Assembly (NCBI RefSeq): GCF_030676415.1 | Contig: NZ_JAUUTW010000036.1 | Location: 1-49,470 of the forward strand | Origin: Peribacillus frigoritolerans | GTDB taxonomy: Bacteria; Bacillota; Bacilli; Bacillales; DSM-1321 | Direction: 5' to 3' | DNA: 49,470 nucleotides | Shown: one piece after another, positions 1-6,522 of the stretch | Layout of the letters: the number at the start of each line of letters is the position of its first letter | How positions within the stretch are numbered: the first letter of the stretch is position 1 | Translations under genes and position numbers: made by a program | The notes under the pieces: generated by a model | What the model was told of the DNA's origin: nothing | The model's input: only the letters and a program-made list of their open reading frames with translations | Database searches by the model: none

Positions 1-205
1 TCAAAACATCATCAGTCGCAACCGATTGAGCGAAATCATAAGACTTTGTTAAAATATTCACTAACTCAGTCAGTTTTGGTAACTGCTCAACTAAAGTGTT
101 CAATGATTCCTGAACCTCAGGCTTTAATAATTGGTCCAGTACATCTAATTGTTTTTGGCGGGCATTAAGTTGTTCAGTTTGTGATTGGGTAATCGTTTCT
201 GACAT
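1..205 (-). CDS. DUF1641 family protein (YrhD/YjgD-like), N-terminal part
   Basis: The reading frame starts at ATG 205 with the ribosome binding site AAAGGAGAATTGG just upstream and runs off the left edge, so only about 68 N-terminal residues are visible. They are hydrophilic and Gln/Glu-rich (start MSETITQSQTEQ), followed by a helical stretch with the heptad-like pattern LNTLVEQLPKLTELVNIL and then KSYDFAQSVATDDV. This matches my memory of the N-terminus of DUF1641 proteins such as B. subtilis YjgD and YrhD, which are encoded next to formate-dehydrogenase-like oxidoreductases. The partner gene would lie beyond the left edge and cannot be checked. The family has no established biochemical activity. 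Confidence 0.7.
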   Translation of the reverse strand, partial: MSETITQSQTEQLNARQKQLDVLDQLLKPEVQESLNTLVEQLPKLTELVNILTKSYDFAQSVATDDVL

Positions 206-526
206 ATCCAATTCTCCTTTGCAATAAGCATTTTGTTGATATAAATAGAAAAACTTGTAAAATATTACACAATGTGTGACAAGAAAAAATACGAACAAAA
301 ATGTAATAAATGCTATCCTATAGTATATCCCTTTAGTTCCATGAAAACAGCTGATTTTTTAAAAAATATCCATAAAATAATCTTTTCCTGCTTATTTGAA
401 GTACAGATTCTAATGGTGTATCCCATTATTTACCTATAATGGACTTTGAGAGGGTGTCTAACATCGGTGCCTGTCATACATATTTCCATCTTTGATTTGC
501 CATCCTAAATGATGGAGGTGAAAAAT
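206..526. other. Intergenic region with divergent promoters
   Basis: AT-rich spacer between the DUF1641 gene (leftward) and a small rightward gene. It holds a short palindrome ACACAATGTGT at 267-277, about 60 bases upstream of the leftward start, which could be part of an operator or promoter. I see no coding frame with a ribosome binding site. Confidence 0.4.
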
Positions 527-697
527 GTGACTGATTCAGAATCTAAACTTACAGAAGAGAATAATGATAAGAAGCGTCATAAACTGGTTGGCAGTATGGA
601 GTATACTAAAGCACAACTATTGGAAGGTATGAATGGAATTTCTGAAGTTTACCTCAAAAACAGTGAGGAAGGCACATCGGAAACACCTGATAAATAA
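527..697 (+). CDS. Small hydrophilic protein of unknown function (56 aa)
   Basis: I place the start at GTG 527 because GGAGG at 514-518 lies 8 bases upstream. The earlier in-frame ATGs at 509 and 512 overlap or precede this ribosome binding site. The product is a charged 56-residue peptide with no membrane segment or signal peptide. It has a central segment KLVGSMEYTKAQLLEGMNGI and an acidic, Glu/Ser/Thr-rich tail. I do not recognise the family. A hairpin follows 10 bases after the stop. The strong ribosome binding site is the main reason to accept it as real. Confidence 0.5.
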   Translation: MTDSESKLTEENNDKKRHKLVGSMEYTKAQLLEGMNGISEVYLKNSEEGTSETPDK

Positions 698-706
698 TAG
701 TGTTGT

Positions 707-736
707 GTAAGCATAGCGAAACAGTTATGCTTACTT
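707..736 (+). terminator. Hairpin downstream of the small gene
   Basis: GTAAGCATA and TATGCTTAC form a perfect 9-bp stem around a 10-base loop. The following sequence is only weakly T-rich, so this is a weak terminator or an mRNA 3' stabiliser. Confidence 0.45.
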
Positions 737-783
737 AAAATATCAGAAACAACCGTAAACAATGGCTTGAGGAAAACATATAA

Positions 784-945
784 AGCGTTGAAGGTAAATG
801 CGTAAATGGCGAGCTGGATAGTCTGGATGTCATTCGCCAGTATGATATCATCATCGATTATTCAACGAATAGAGTCCTGCCAGAATCAATAAAACAGTTC
901 CGTGAATACATGAAAACCCGTTCATTGGCATTGGAAGTAACGTGA
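784..945 (+). pseudogene. C-terminal remnant of a larger gene (possibly LysR-type regulator)
   Basis: The frame 784-945 is open for 53 codons and reads like real protein (SLDVIRQYDIIIDYSTN, then a helical end VLPESIKQFREYMKTRS), but it has no start codon, no ribosome binding site and an in-frame stop at 781. The pattern of a short beta strand followed by an amphipathic terminal helix resembles the C-terminus of LysR-type regulators, which is a low-confidence guess. It abuts the strong terminator at 945-977, consistent with the surviving 3' end of a deleted gene. Confidence 0.4.
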
Positions 946-977
946 AAAAGGTTCCGAATTCATTCGGAACCTTTTTT
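945..977. terminator. Bidirectional intrinsic terminator
   Basis: AAAAAGGTTCCGAA and TTCGGAACCTTTTTT form a perfect GC-containing stem with a short loop, with A/T tracts on both sides. It can end both the rightward remnant and the leftward DJ-1/PfpI gene, whose stop lies at 991. Confidence 0.85.
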
Positions 978-990
978 CATCAGCGCATTT

Positions 991-1575
991 TTAATGGAAG
1001 CCCATCAATTCCTTCACATGTTCACAATTATCTTGTGAAGTGAGCATTTCCAAGAGCGTAAAGGCAACATCGAAAGCTGTGGATGGATTGTAGGATGTAA
1101 TGATATTGTCCGTGACGACAATCGGTTCGTTCACGACAATCGCCCCAAAATCTTTTAGCTGCCCCTGTCTCTTACTGGTTGGGTGGTTGTATGTTGTGGC
1201 CTTTCTTCCATTCAATATCCCGCTTTTTCCTAGTGGGAGGGAACCTACACAAATGGTTGCGATGATTTTGTTCTTATTATGAAAATGTTTGATTACATCA
1301 AGAAACCTCTGATCATAGGCATCCTCATAGAAACCGGCTTCTTCAAAACCTCCTGGAATGGCCAAAGCATCGAAGTCATCAAGGTTCACTTGATCGAGGG
1401 TCATTTCAGGCTGCACGATGAAGTTCCATGTGCATTTCAATTGTTCGTGAAGTCCCACCGTAACCAGGTCAGTGGTGCCATCACCCTCTAATTTATTCCA
1501 CCCCAATACATCTGTAAACACACTTGCTTCAACCGCTTCGAATCCATTGGATAGCAGCATCAATACTTTTTTCAT
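991..1575 (-). CDS. DJ-1/PfpI family protein
   Basis: This 194-residue protein has the layout of a single DJ-1/PfpI domain: an N-terminal strand MKKVLMLLSNGFEAVEAS with the conserved acidic residue (Glu16), the segment ALAIPGGFEEAGF, and the nucleophile elbow ATICVGSLPLGKSG with Cys109. The following Tyr-Asn-His (TTYNHPTSK) and the late TSYNPSTAFDVAFTLLE are typical of the class-I-glutamine-amidotransferase-like fold. Family members include protein/nucleotide deglycases, chaperones and proteases, so the substrate cannot be given from sequence. The gene is divergent from an Lrp/AsnC regulator with 150 bases between them, so it is a plausible target of that regulator. It ends at a strong terminator. 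Confidence 0.85.
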   Translation of the reverse strand: MKKVLMLLSNGFEAVEASVFTDVLGWNKLEGDGTTDLVTVGLHEQLKCTWNFIVQPEMTLDQVNLDDFDALAIPGGFEEAGFYEDAYDQRFLDVIKHFHNKNKIIATICVGSLPLGKSGILNGRKATTYNHPTSKRQGQLKDFGAIVVNEPIVVTDNIITSYNPSTAFDVAFTLLEMLTSQDNCEHVKELMGFH

Positions 1576-1725
1576 AACAGCATCCCCCTTATTTATATTT
1601 GAATTAATTATATAAAAAGCAAATTCCTTTATACATGCGATTAATTACGTATTCATCTCATTTCTTTTTATTTTATAATGTATTTGAAAGGATTCTGTTA
1701 ATAATAAAAAGTGAGGGCGATTGAG
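1576..1725. promoter_or_regulatory. Divergent promoter region, DJ-1 gene / Lrp-type regulator
   Basis: A 150-base AT-rich spacer between divergent starts. TATAAT at 1674-1679 is a good -10 box for the rightward regulator gene; no clear -35 box precedes it. Autoregulation by the Lrp/AsnC protein and control of the divergent gene are inferred from arrangement only. Confidence 0.5.
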
Positions 1726-2157
1726 ATGGATCGAACGGATAAAAAAATACTTTCCTTGCTGGAGAATAATGGGCGCATGTCCATGAAAGAACTGGCACAA
1801 GAAGTGTCCTTAACGGCTCCAGCAACGAAAGAACGTGTGAATAAATTAGAGGAAAGCGGAGTGATAAAGGGGTATAAAACGGAAATATCACTTGAAAAAC
1901 TTGATAGGAGCATTACGGCATTCATATTATTCGAAACGGATAGATGCAAAGATTTTTATCAATTTAGCTTGAGCCATCCGGAAGTTCTGGAATGCCACCG
2001 GTTAGCCGGTCAATACAGTTATCTTATTAAAATAAGTACATATTCCATGGAAACACTGGAAGACTTCGTCGATGAAGCCATTAAATACGGGAAATCTTCC
2101 ACCCATCTAATTTTTTCTTCCGCATCGAAAAATGTTTTTTCAGGAGAGGAGATTTAA
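1726..2157 (+). CDS. Lrp/AsnC family transcriptional regulator
   Basis: I choose ATG 1726 (143 aa) because AGGG lies about 8 bases upstream; a GTG at 1711 in the same frame overlaps that site. The N-terminus MDRTDKKILSLLENNGRMS followed by KELAQEVSLTAPATKERVNKLEESGVIKGY is a textbook Lrp/AsnC winged helix-turn-helix. The rest forms the RAM domain (ITAFILFETDRCKDFYQF, HRLAGQYSYLIKIST, then LEDFVDEAIKYGKSSTHLIFSS) that binds small effectors, usually amino acids, and mediates oligomerisation. The length is typical for the family. Its probable target is the divergent DJ-1/PfpI gene and itself. Confidence 0.9.
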   Translation: MDRTDKKILSLLENNGRMSMKELAQEVSLTAPATKERVNKLEESGVIKGYKTEISLEKLDRSITAFILFETDRCKDFYQFSLSHPEVLECHRLAGQYSYLIKISTYSMETLEDFVDEAIKYGKSSTHLIFSSASKNVFSGEEI

Positions 2158-2286
2158 CCGGCTTCAACCACATTTACTTTCCTTCTTTTTAATATATGAG
2201 CGATTAGCAGGAAAAAACTCCACCAATCTAGAAAGTAAATAGTAACAAAAATCACAGTTGGATGTTCAAAAAGGGAGTGGAGAAGA

Positions 2287-3117
2287 GTGAGTTTTGTTTA
2301 TGATGAAGATAAAATAATGGAATTCCTTTTGCAGAATAAAAGTGAGTTTGAAGAATATCTTTTATCAGCAGCGGTCAATGTCAGGGATAAAATCGAAGAA
2401 ATCCTCCTGATTGGAAATGTCGATCTTTTGAATAATGCACATAAGCTCGTCCGTTATATAGTGGAGCAGAATGAAACGGATTTGATTGCCTTTGCCGAAC
2501 AAGAAGGAGTTACGTGGGCAACCCACTCCATGACGCTTTCATTCAAGCTGGAGTGGATTCAGGCCCTCCGCAGAACGCTTTGGACCTTTCTTTATAAGTT
2601 CGAACAAGAAAAGAAAGCGTTTATTGAGGATTCCAAGGTCTTTTTTGATTTAGAGAAAATAGTGAATGAAAAGGTTGATGAATTTCTTAAATCCTTTTTC
2701 GTAAGTTACTCCGATTACAAAGACAAATTGATTCTCGCTCAGCAAAACTTGGTGGAAAATCTATCCGTCCCGATCATTCCCATCACTTCCACCACCTGTG
2801 TCCTTCCGTTAATTGGGACAATCGATTATTCACGAATACAGATAATCGAAGAAAAGGTATTGATGGAGATAGGCAAACTGCGGATACAAACCTTGATCTT
2901 GGATTTGTCCGGTATCATCGAAATCGAAGTTGAAATGATCACTGATTTGATGAAAATCCTCGATGGAACGGCAATGATGGGCTGTAAAGCTGTGGTGACT
3001 GGATTACGCCCAGAGGTTGTTACGAAAATGATCCGTTCAGGGATTCAGCTCGATAATAAAGCAGAAACAAAGGGTACGCTGCAGCAGGCATTGAAGGACT
3101 ATCTTGTAGGCACCTAA
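2287..3117 (+). CDS. RsbR-like stressosome protein with STAS domain
   Basis: GTG start at 2287 with GGGAGTGGAG just upstream; 276 aa. The N-terminal ~150 residues are helical and resemble the non-haem-globin-like sensor part of RsbR paralogues. Residues ~160-270 form a STAS domain (VPIIPITSTTCVLPLIGTID, LILDLSGIIEIEVEMITDL, CKAVVTGLRPEVVTKMI). RsbR proteins build the stressosome that gates sigma-B. In the B. subtilis paralogues two STAS threonines are phosphorylated by RsbT. Here the corresponding positions appear to be Val215 (EIEV in place of VVDT) and Lys247 (EVVTK in place of EIAQT), so neither is phosphorylatable; the alignment is from memory. It is a single-gene unit ended by a terminator. 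Confidence 0.8.
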   Translation: MSFVYDEDKIMEFLLQNKSEFEEYLLSAAVNVRDKIEEILLIGNVDLLNNAHKLVRYIVEQNETDLIAFAEQEGVTWATHSMTLSFKLEWIQALRRTLWTFLYKFEQEKKAFIEDSKVFFDLEKIVNEKVDEFLKSFFVSYSDYKDKLILAQQNLVENLSVPIIPITSTTCVLPLIGTIDYSRIQIIEEKVLMEIGKLRIQTLILDLSGIIEIEVEMITDLMKILDGTAMMGCKAVVTGLRPEVVTKMIRSGIQLDNKAETKGTLQQALKDYLVGT

Positions 3118-3129
3118 AGCGTGAAGTGG

Positions 3130-3159
3130 GAGTCGCCGTGTTTTGGTGACTTTTTTTTG
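3130..3159 (+). terminator. Intrinsic terminator after the RsbR-like gene
   Basis: AGTCGCC pairs with GGTGACT (one G-T pair) around GTGTTTT, followed by a run of eight T. It begins 13 bases after the stop codon. Confidence 0.8.
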
Positions 3160-3260
3160 TGGGTAATTTGGAATATTAAGGTAATTTATTTACTGTTTTA
3201 TCATATTCGAATAAGTAAATGGAATGGGGAACGGATGCTCCGAAAAGAACGGAATCTAAG

Positions 3261-3387
3261 TTCCAGCCCGATTTCGGAAATCCGCACCCTTTCCGAAGAC
3301 TGCCGACAAGCCTCATCAAAGCAAGCATTAAGCGGGGTCTCGGCCAAGCAGTTATCGGAAGGGATTTTGCAAATTTCTTCAATGAGG
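3261..3387. repeat. Dispersed intergenic repeat, copy A
   Basis: About 125 bases that match copy B at 36893-37024 in order and orientation. Shared blocks include GATTTC.GAAATCCGC, CCCTTTCCG, AGCC.CATCAAAGCAAGC, a GG.GTCT.GG.. block, and GCAAATTTCTTCAA with ATGAGG at the end. It also keeps landmarks of the more GC-rich copy C (37124-37255, opposite strand), such as GCGGGGTCTC. No protein of its own is supported; short open frames across it are by-products of base composition. It directly abuts the 3' end of the acetyltransferase gene. Confidence 0.75.
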
Positions 3388-3397
3388 TTTTTTCGTT

Positions 3398-3922
3398 TCA
3401 CTTCAGCAAGGAATAGACATATGTATCATGAGGGATACCGTTTTGGTAAATATAACTCCTTAATATTCCTTCCTGGATGAAGCCCAGCTTAAGCAAGAGC
3501 TCACTTGATGGCCCGTTTTCCAGAAAAACGACCGCGCCGATGCGAGTTAAATCAAAGTCTTTGAAACCATAAGCGATAATTTCTTTAAGAGCTTCTGACG
3601 CAAATCCTTTGCGCCAATGTGCAGGATGGATTTCATAACCAATTTCCGCCCGTCTGTATTTGGGACTGTGGGCATGAAAACCGATGGTACCAATCAATTC
3701 CTGTGTATCTTTTCTTTCAATTCCCCATCGAACCGCACGTTTTTCAAGATAGTTTTTCGCAAAAGAGGCTACAATATCCTTCGCCTGTTCGACATTTTCC
3801 AATGAATCCTGGCCATAAAAGCGGGTGACTTCATCTTTTGATAAACATTGGAAAAGAGCTTCCGCATCACTTTCACGAATTTCCCGTAAGCGTAGCCTTT
3901 CCGTATTCAATACAGGAAACAT
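3398..3922 (-). CDS. GNAT acetyltransferase, RimJ/RimL type
   Basis: 174 aa with start ATG 3922 behind the strong site GAGGAGGGG. The N-terminus NTERLRLREIRESDAEALFQ, the middle segment ELIGTIGFH, the acetyl-CoA pyrophosphate loop IHPAHWRKGFASEALKEII (a Q/R-x-x-G-x-G/A variant), and the C-terminal ENGPSSELLLKLGFIQEG are typical of the Acetyltransf_3 group. That group includes ribosomal-protein-alanine N-acetyltransferases and many with unknown substrates. The exact substrate cannot be given. The 3' end abuts repeat copy A. Confidence 0.9.
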   Translation of the reverse strand: MFPVLNTERLRLREIRESDAEALFQCLSKDEVTRFYGQDSLENVEQAKDIVASFAKNYLEKRAVRWGIERKDTQELIGTIGFHAHSPKYRRAEIGYEIHPAHWRKGFASEALKEIIAYGFKDFDLTRIGAVVFLENGPSSELLLKLGFIQEGILRSYIYQNGIPHDTYVYSLLK

Positions 3923-4080
3923 TTTTTCCCCTCCTCATATATCAGTTTTCTATCTATTCGGTCTCGATAAAGGTTTTTCCTTTATTATGAAGTACCTTTT
4001 TTGCCGGTAATTTCGGTGGTAATCGGACAAGCTAACATTAGCACAACCTAAAAAAACATTGGATGAAGGGGAGTTAGATC

Positions 4081-4227
4081 ATGGGAAAAAAACATCGCAA
4101 CCGAATCGCTTCACCGAAAAAAAATAACCATATTCCGAAAGCGGACATCATTGCAGAACATGAAGCACACGGTAAGGAATATTCTGCGAATAAACGAAAG
4201 AATGGTCCTGGTTCCAATACAGATTGA
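4081..4227 (+). CDS. Small basic protein of unknown function (48 aa)
   Basis: ATG 4081 with GGGGAG 7 bases upstream; 48 codons to TGA at 4225. The product is highly charged and Lys/Asn/His-rich (MGKKHRNRIASPKKNNH, then AEHEAHGKEYSANKRKNG), with no membrane segment. The composition resembles small cytosolic or spore-core peptides of bacilli, but I do not recognise a named family. A terminator directly follows, so it is a monocistronic unit, which supports it being a genuine gene. Confidence 0.65.
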   Translation: MGKKHRNRIASPKKNNHIPKADIIAEHEAHGKEYSANKRKNGPGSNTD

Positions 4228-4237
4228 TTAAACTAAC

Positions 4238-4281
4238 TTAGTGTCCGCTCTTGCCTATAAAGGGCAGGGCGGTTATTTGTT
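4238..4281 (+). terminator. Intrinsic terminator after the small basic protein gene
   Basis: CCGCTCTTGCC pairs imperfectly with GGGCAGGGCGG around TATAAA and is followed by TTATTTGTTTG. Confidence 0.7.
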
Positions 4282-4347
4282 TGTGTTTCTTCCCATCAAA
4301 GGGTTCATCCTATATCTTAAAGTGAAGAAGCATTTAAGGGAGTTAGG

Positions 4348-4545
4348 ATGATGAAAGCACTTGTCTTTGATGATTTCGGCGGGCCTGAAGTTCTGTCTGT
4401 AAGGGAAATTGCAGAACCTGCACTTTCAGCCGTGATCGTTCGAATGAAAGCAATCGATTGAATTTTGCTGATGTATATAGAAGGTAAGGTAATTATTATT
4501 TGGTGAGTGATTCCCCATTCATTCTAGGTTATGAAGGGGCAGGGG
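4348..4545 (+). pseudogene. Remnant of a quinone oxidoreductase-like (MDR family) gene
   Basis: An intact start with ribosome binding site AAGGGAG leads into MKALVFDDFGGPEVLSVREI, the typical N-terminus of zinc-independent NADPH:quinone oxidoreductases. After KAID an in-frame TGA follows. The homologous sequence continues in other frames (NFADVYRR-like, then VSDSPFILGYEGAGV), so at least two frameshifts are present. Homology stops abruptly near 4545, where an unrelated coding sequence begins, implying a deletion joined two genes. About 260 residues of the normal protein, including the nucleotide-binding domain, are missing. Confidence 0.8.
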
Positions 4546-5178
4546 TCCATATTCCCTAACGCCAATGCGAGTGAGTTTTTGTCTAAATATCCAGACTGGA
4601 AAGCCACTAATGGAATTTTCTATACGATTTACGGTGCACCCACAAAGGGCAGCAAGTTCCATGGTGTGGCGATTGTTAATGGCAATAGCGATAATCCACA
4701 AGTGGCCTTTGGGAAAACGAAAGACGAAGCTTTCCGTAATTATAAAAAGCTGATTGCCTCTTTGGGAAAAGTAAGCGGTGTGACGCCTCAAAAAAGCTTT
4801 GAAATGAAAGAAATAAAGGGGAAGGTAATAAGGATCAATGATGCCAATCTCTCAAATGGATATGTATTCCATTTAATCGTCGAAGGCAATGCCAAGAGGT
4901 TTTCGGTGGACCCTGGTGTCAATGCGCTATCTGATATTGTGTTGACGAATGTAGGAGACCGGGTTGTGCTGAAGGTGATGAATATGGAAGAAGACATCGT
5001 TCCAGTCGATGAATTCACTAATCTGGACTTACCAAGAGGTGATAATGGACCAGTGGACATCGGAATGATGGAAGAGTCTGCTTGCCATCTCCGATATAAA
5101 CATGAAAAAAAGCATTGTTATCCGCAATGCTTTTTTTCATGTCTTCGAATGATTGTCATTATAAGTCCGATAGATTGA
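4546..5178 (+). pseudogene. Truncated unrecognised gene fused to the oxidoreductase remnant
   Basis: The open frame continues from about 4531 to 5178. Its first codons come from the oxidoreductase sequence read in the wrong frame. From about residue 6 it reads like ordinary protein: a GIFYTIYGAPTKGSKFHGVA segment, then NPQVAFGKTKDEAFRNYKKL, and a beta-rich second half (IKGKVIRINDANLSNGYVFH, DIVLTNVGDRVVLKVMN). I do not recognise the family. The frame reads straight through a strong terminator hairpin (5101-5141) and 20 bases into the convergent FHA gene, so the natural 3' end is probably lost too. I regard it as a gene fragment without its own start. Confidence 0.55.
5101..5141. terminator. 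Bidirectional intrinsic terminator
   Basis: CATGAAAAAAAGCATTG and CAATGCTTTTTTTCATG form a perfect 17-bp stem with a 7-base loop. It serves the convergent FHA gene on the minus strand and whatever is transcribed from the left. Confidence 0.9.
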
Positions 5179-5851
5179 ATGAATGGATGGATTCCATATA
5201 ATATCCCTTTTGAATGACGGCTTTTATTGAGAAGTGCCCATTTATCCGTTTCCGCACCCGGTACAGAAGTGAAGCGATTTCTTCTGCCGTCACAATTTGC
5301 TCGGGATCTCCGACTCTCTCTGGCCATACTTGCTGGACAATTTCTTCCTTTGATATAAGGTTGTCCAAATTCTCATAAAGCAGCTTAAAGCAATTGAATT
5401 CCTTTGTCGGCATTTTAATGGGTGCTTCTTCATTGATGATCACGGTCTGAAGGTGCTCATTGATAGCTACGGTTTGCTGGATATCGGGGTTCACCGGCGT
5501 GAAATCCCTTGTTAAATCGTTGTCGATGGAGATCATGAATTCAATCAATCCATTAACCAAAGTAATCGAATCCCCCGGTTCAATATGACACGGATTGCCC
5601 GGTACGAGCAGCATCTGGTTCACCGAGGTACCGTGCTTGCTTGCCAAATCCTCAATGAGGAGCTGTCCTTCCTCCATATAAATCCGGCAATGTTCCCTGG
5701 AAACAAAGTCATTGTAAAGCTTGAAATCAGCTTTGGAGTGCTGGCTTGCACGCCCAATCAGCAGGCTTTTCCCTTCAAATACATAGGCGAATTCCTCGGT
5801 TTGGCCTTTGTGCATGGTCCTCAATACAACCTTGAAAGTTTTATAGATCAT
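5159..5851 (-). CDS. FHA domain protein with C-terminal winged-helix DNA-binding domain
   Basis: 230 aa. Residues ~20-110 form a forkhead-associated (phosphothreonine-binding) domain with the diagnostic residues in order: Gly33-Arg34 (LLIGRAS), Ser51-Arg-Glu-His54 (FVSREHCRI), and the SKHGTSVN block with Asn78. Residues ~145-225 (MPTKEFNCFKLLYENLDNLI, VQQVWPE, SLLYRVRKRI, VIQKGYYME) match an OmpR/PhoB-type winged helix. The combination suggests a transcription factor whose activity or localisation depends on binding a phosphorylated partner, presumably a Ser/Thr kinase substrate. No kinase gene is in the window. Start ATG 5851 has AAGGGG about 10 bases upstream. It is monocistronic. Confidence 0.85.
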   Translation of the reverse strand: MIYKTFKVVLRTMHKGQTEEFAYVFEGKSLLIGRASQHSKADFKLYNDFVSREHCRIYMEEGQLLIEDLASKHGTSVNQMLLVPGNPCHIEPGDSITLVNGLIEFMISIDNDLTRDFTPVNPDIQQTVAINEHLQTVIINEEAPIKMPTKEFNCFKLLYENLDNLISKEEIVQQVWPERVGDPEQIVTAEEIASLLYRVRKRINGHFSIKAVIQKGYYMESIHSFNLSDL

Positions 5852-6036
5852 TCATTTCATACCCCTTAAAAAGTCTGAATATTTAAATTATTTTTATGGA
5901 TTTATCATTTTGGCTACATGGCTGTTTAGTGGGTTCAATTTTATAATTATAAATTATCAGTCGCTTACTTACTAACGAAAAATGAAAAATACAAATTAGG
6001 CACACAGCCATTATAACAAAGAGAAAAGATGGATGA
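5852..6036. other. Gene-free spacer
   Basis: AT-rich sequence upstream of the FHA gene (minus strand) and of the small frames starting near 6037. Long minus-strand open frames here lack a ribosome binding site and any protein-like pattern. It presumably contains the FHA promoter, but I cannot pick -10/-35 boxes with confidence. Confidence 0.35.
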
Positions 6037-6207
6037 AGAAGAAACTCTATTTTTGCTGATATTCGCTTTGACTGTGGGAGGAAAATTTTATGGCGTTTCC
6101 TCAAAGCTGACCAGGCAGCACCGGAAGAAGTATGCGATGAAAAATGTACCTTACACTTGAACGCAATGGAAAAGGAGTTGACCAAAGGTGAGTATGTGGA
6201 GAGATAG
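6037..6207 (+). pseudogene. Possible small gene or gene remnant overlapping the next small ORF
   Basis: The frame is open from 6037 to TAG 6205-6207 and reads protein-like (FADIRFDCGRKILWRFLKA, EEVCDEKCTLHLNAMEKELT), with three cysteines, but it has no ATG/GTG/TTG start behind a ribosome binding site. An in-frame TGA sits at 6034. A second frame across the same bases starts at ATG 6030 (MDEEETLFLLIFALTVGGKF) and stops at 6160. This suggests that one frameshift separates a membrane N-terminus from the cytosolic Cys-containing part. Its 3' end overlaps the downstream GTG start at 6188. Function unknown. Confidence 0.35.
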
Positions 6208-6337
6208 GATAAATGCCTTCAGCATCCTGCTGATGATCATTAGCATGATGGTATATATTATTTTTCCCCAGCCCTTTACCCTCATTCTGTACTGTATATT
6301 TGGCATTGCCTTTATCGGCCTGACTTTACTGAATTAA
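6188..6337 (+). CDS. Small membrane protein of unknown function (49 aa)
   Basis: GTG 6188 with AAGGAG 10 bases upstream (6172-6177); ATG 6194 is an alternative. The product has a short basic N-terminus (VSMWRDRINA) followed by two hydrophobic segments, FSILLMIISMMVYIIF and FTLILYCIFGIAFIGLTLL, separated by a Pro-Gln-Pro turn, so it is probably a two-helix membrane peptide. Its start lies inside the end of the preceding frame, suggesting translational coupling. I do not recognise the family. Confidence 0.5.
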   Translation: MSMWRDRINAFSILLMIISMMVYIIFPQPFTLILYCIFGIAFIGLTLLN

Positions 6338-6401
6338 GCATATCCTGGATTGGAAGAGGGATGTGGGAGACGAAGCGGGAAGGAAAAAGACAGTGGAAAA
6401 T

Positions 6402-6436
6402 GTGGAGGAGTCATGCTGAAAACATGATTCCTCCAC
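6402..6436. terminator. Near-perfect hairpin, possible terminator
   Basis: GTGGAGGAGTCATG and CATGATTCCTCCAC pair over 14 positions with one G-T pair, loop CTGAAAA. No long T run follows, so it may be an mRNA-stabilising or factor-dependent end rather than a classic intrinsic terminator. Confidence 0.5.
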
Positions 6437-6484
6437 TCGATTAGCAAGTTTCTTTTCACTTGTTTGTGAAAATCATAGATGCTA

Positions 6485-6522
6485 TAAAAAAGCCTGCCGA
6501 ATCAACGGCGGCTTTTTTTGCA
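6485..6522 (+). terminator. Intrinsic terminator
   Basis: AAGCCTGCCG and CGGCGGCTT pair around AATCAA with a single-base bulge, followed by TTTTTTTG. It probably ends the small-gene unit 6037-6337. Confidence 0.8.

Noticed and set aside
3121..3480. A 119-codon plus-strand frame and several overlapping minus-strand frames downstream of the RsbR-like gene
   Set aside because: It covers a terminator, repeat copy A and the 3' end of the acetyltransferase gene; no ribosome binding site and no protein-like pattern.
5883..6185. A 100-codon minus-strand frame upstream of the FHA gene
   Set aside because: No ribosome binding site; low-complexity composition from AT-rich DNA; overlaps more convincing plus-strand small frames.
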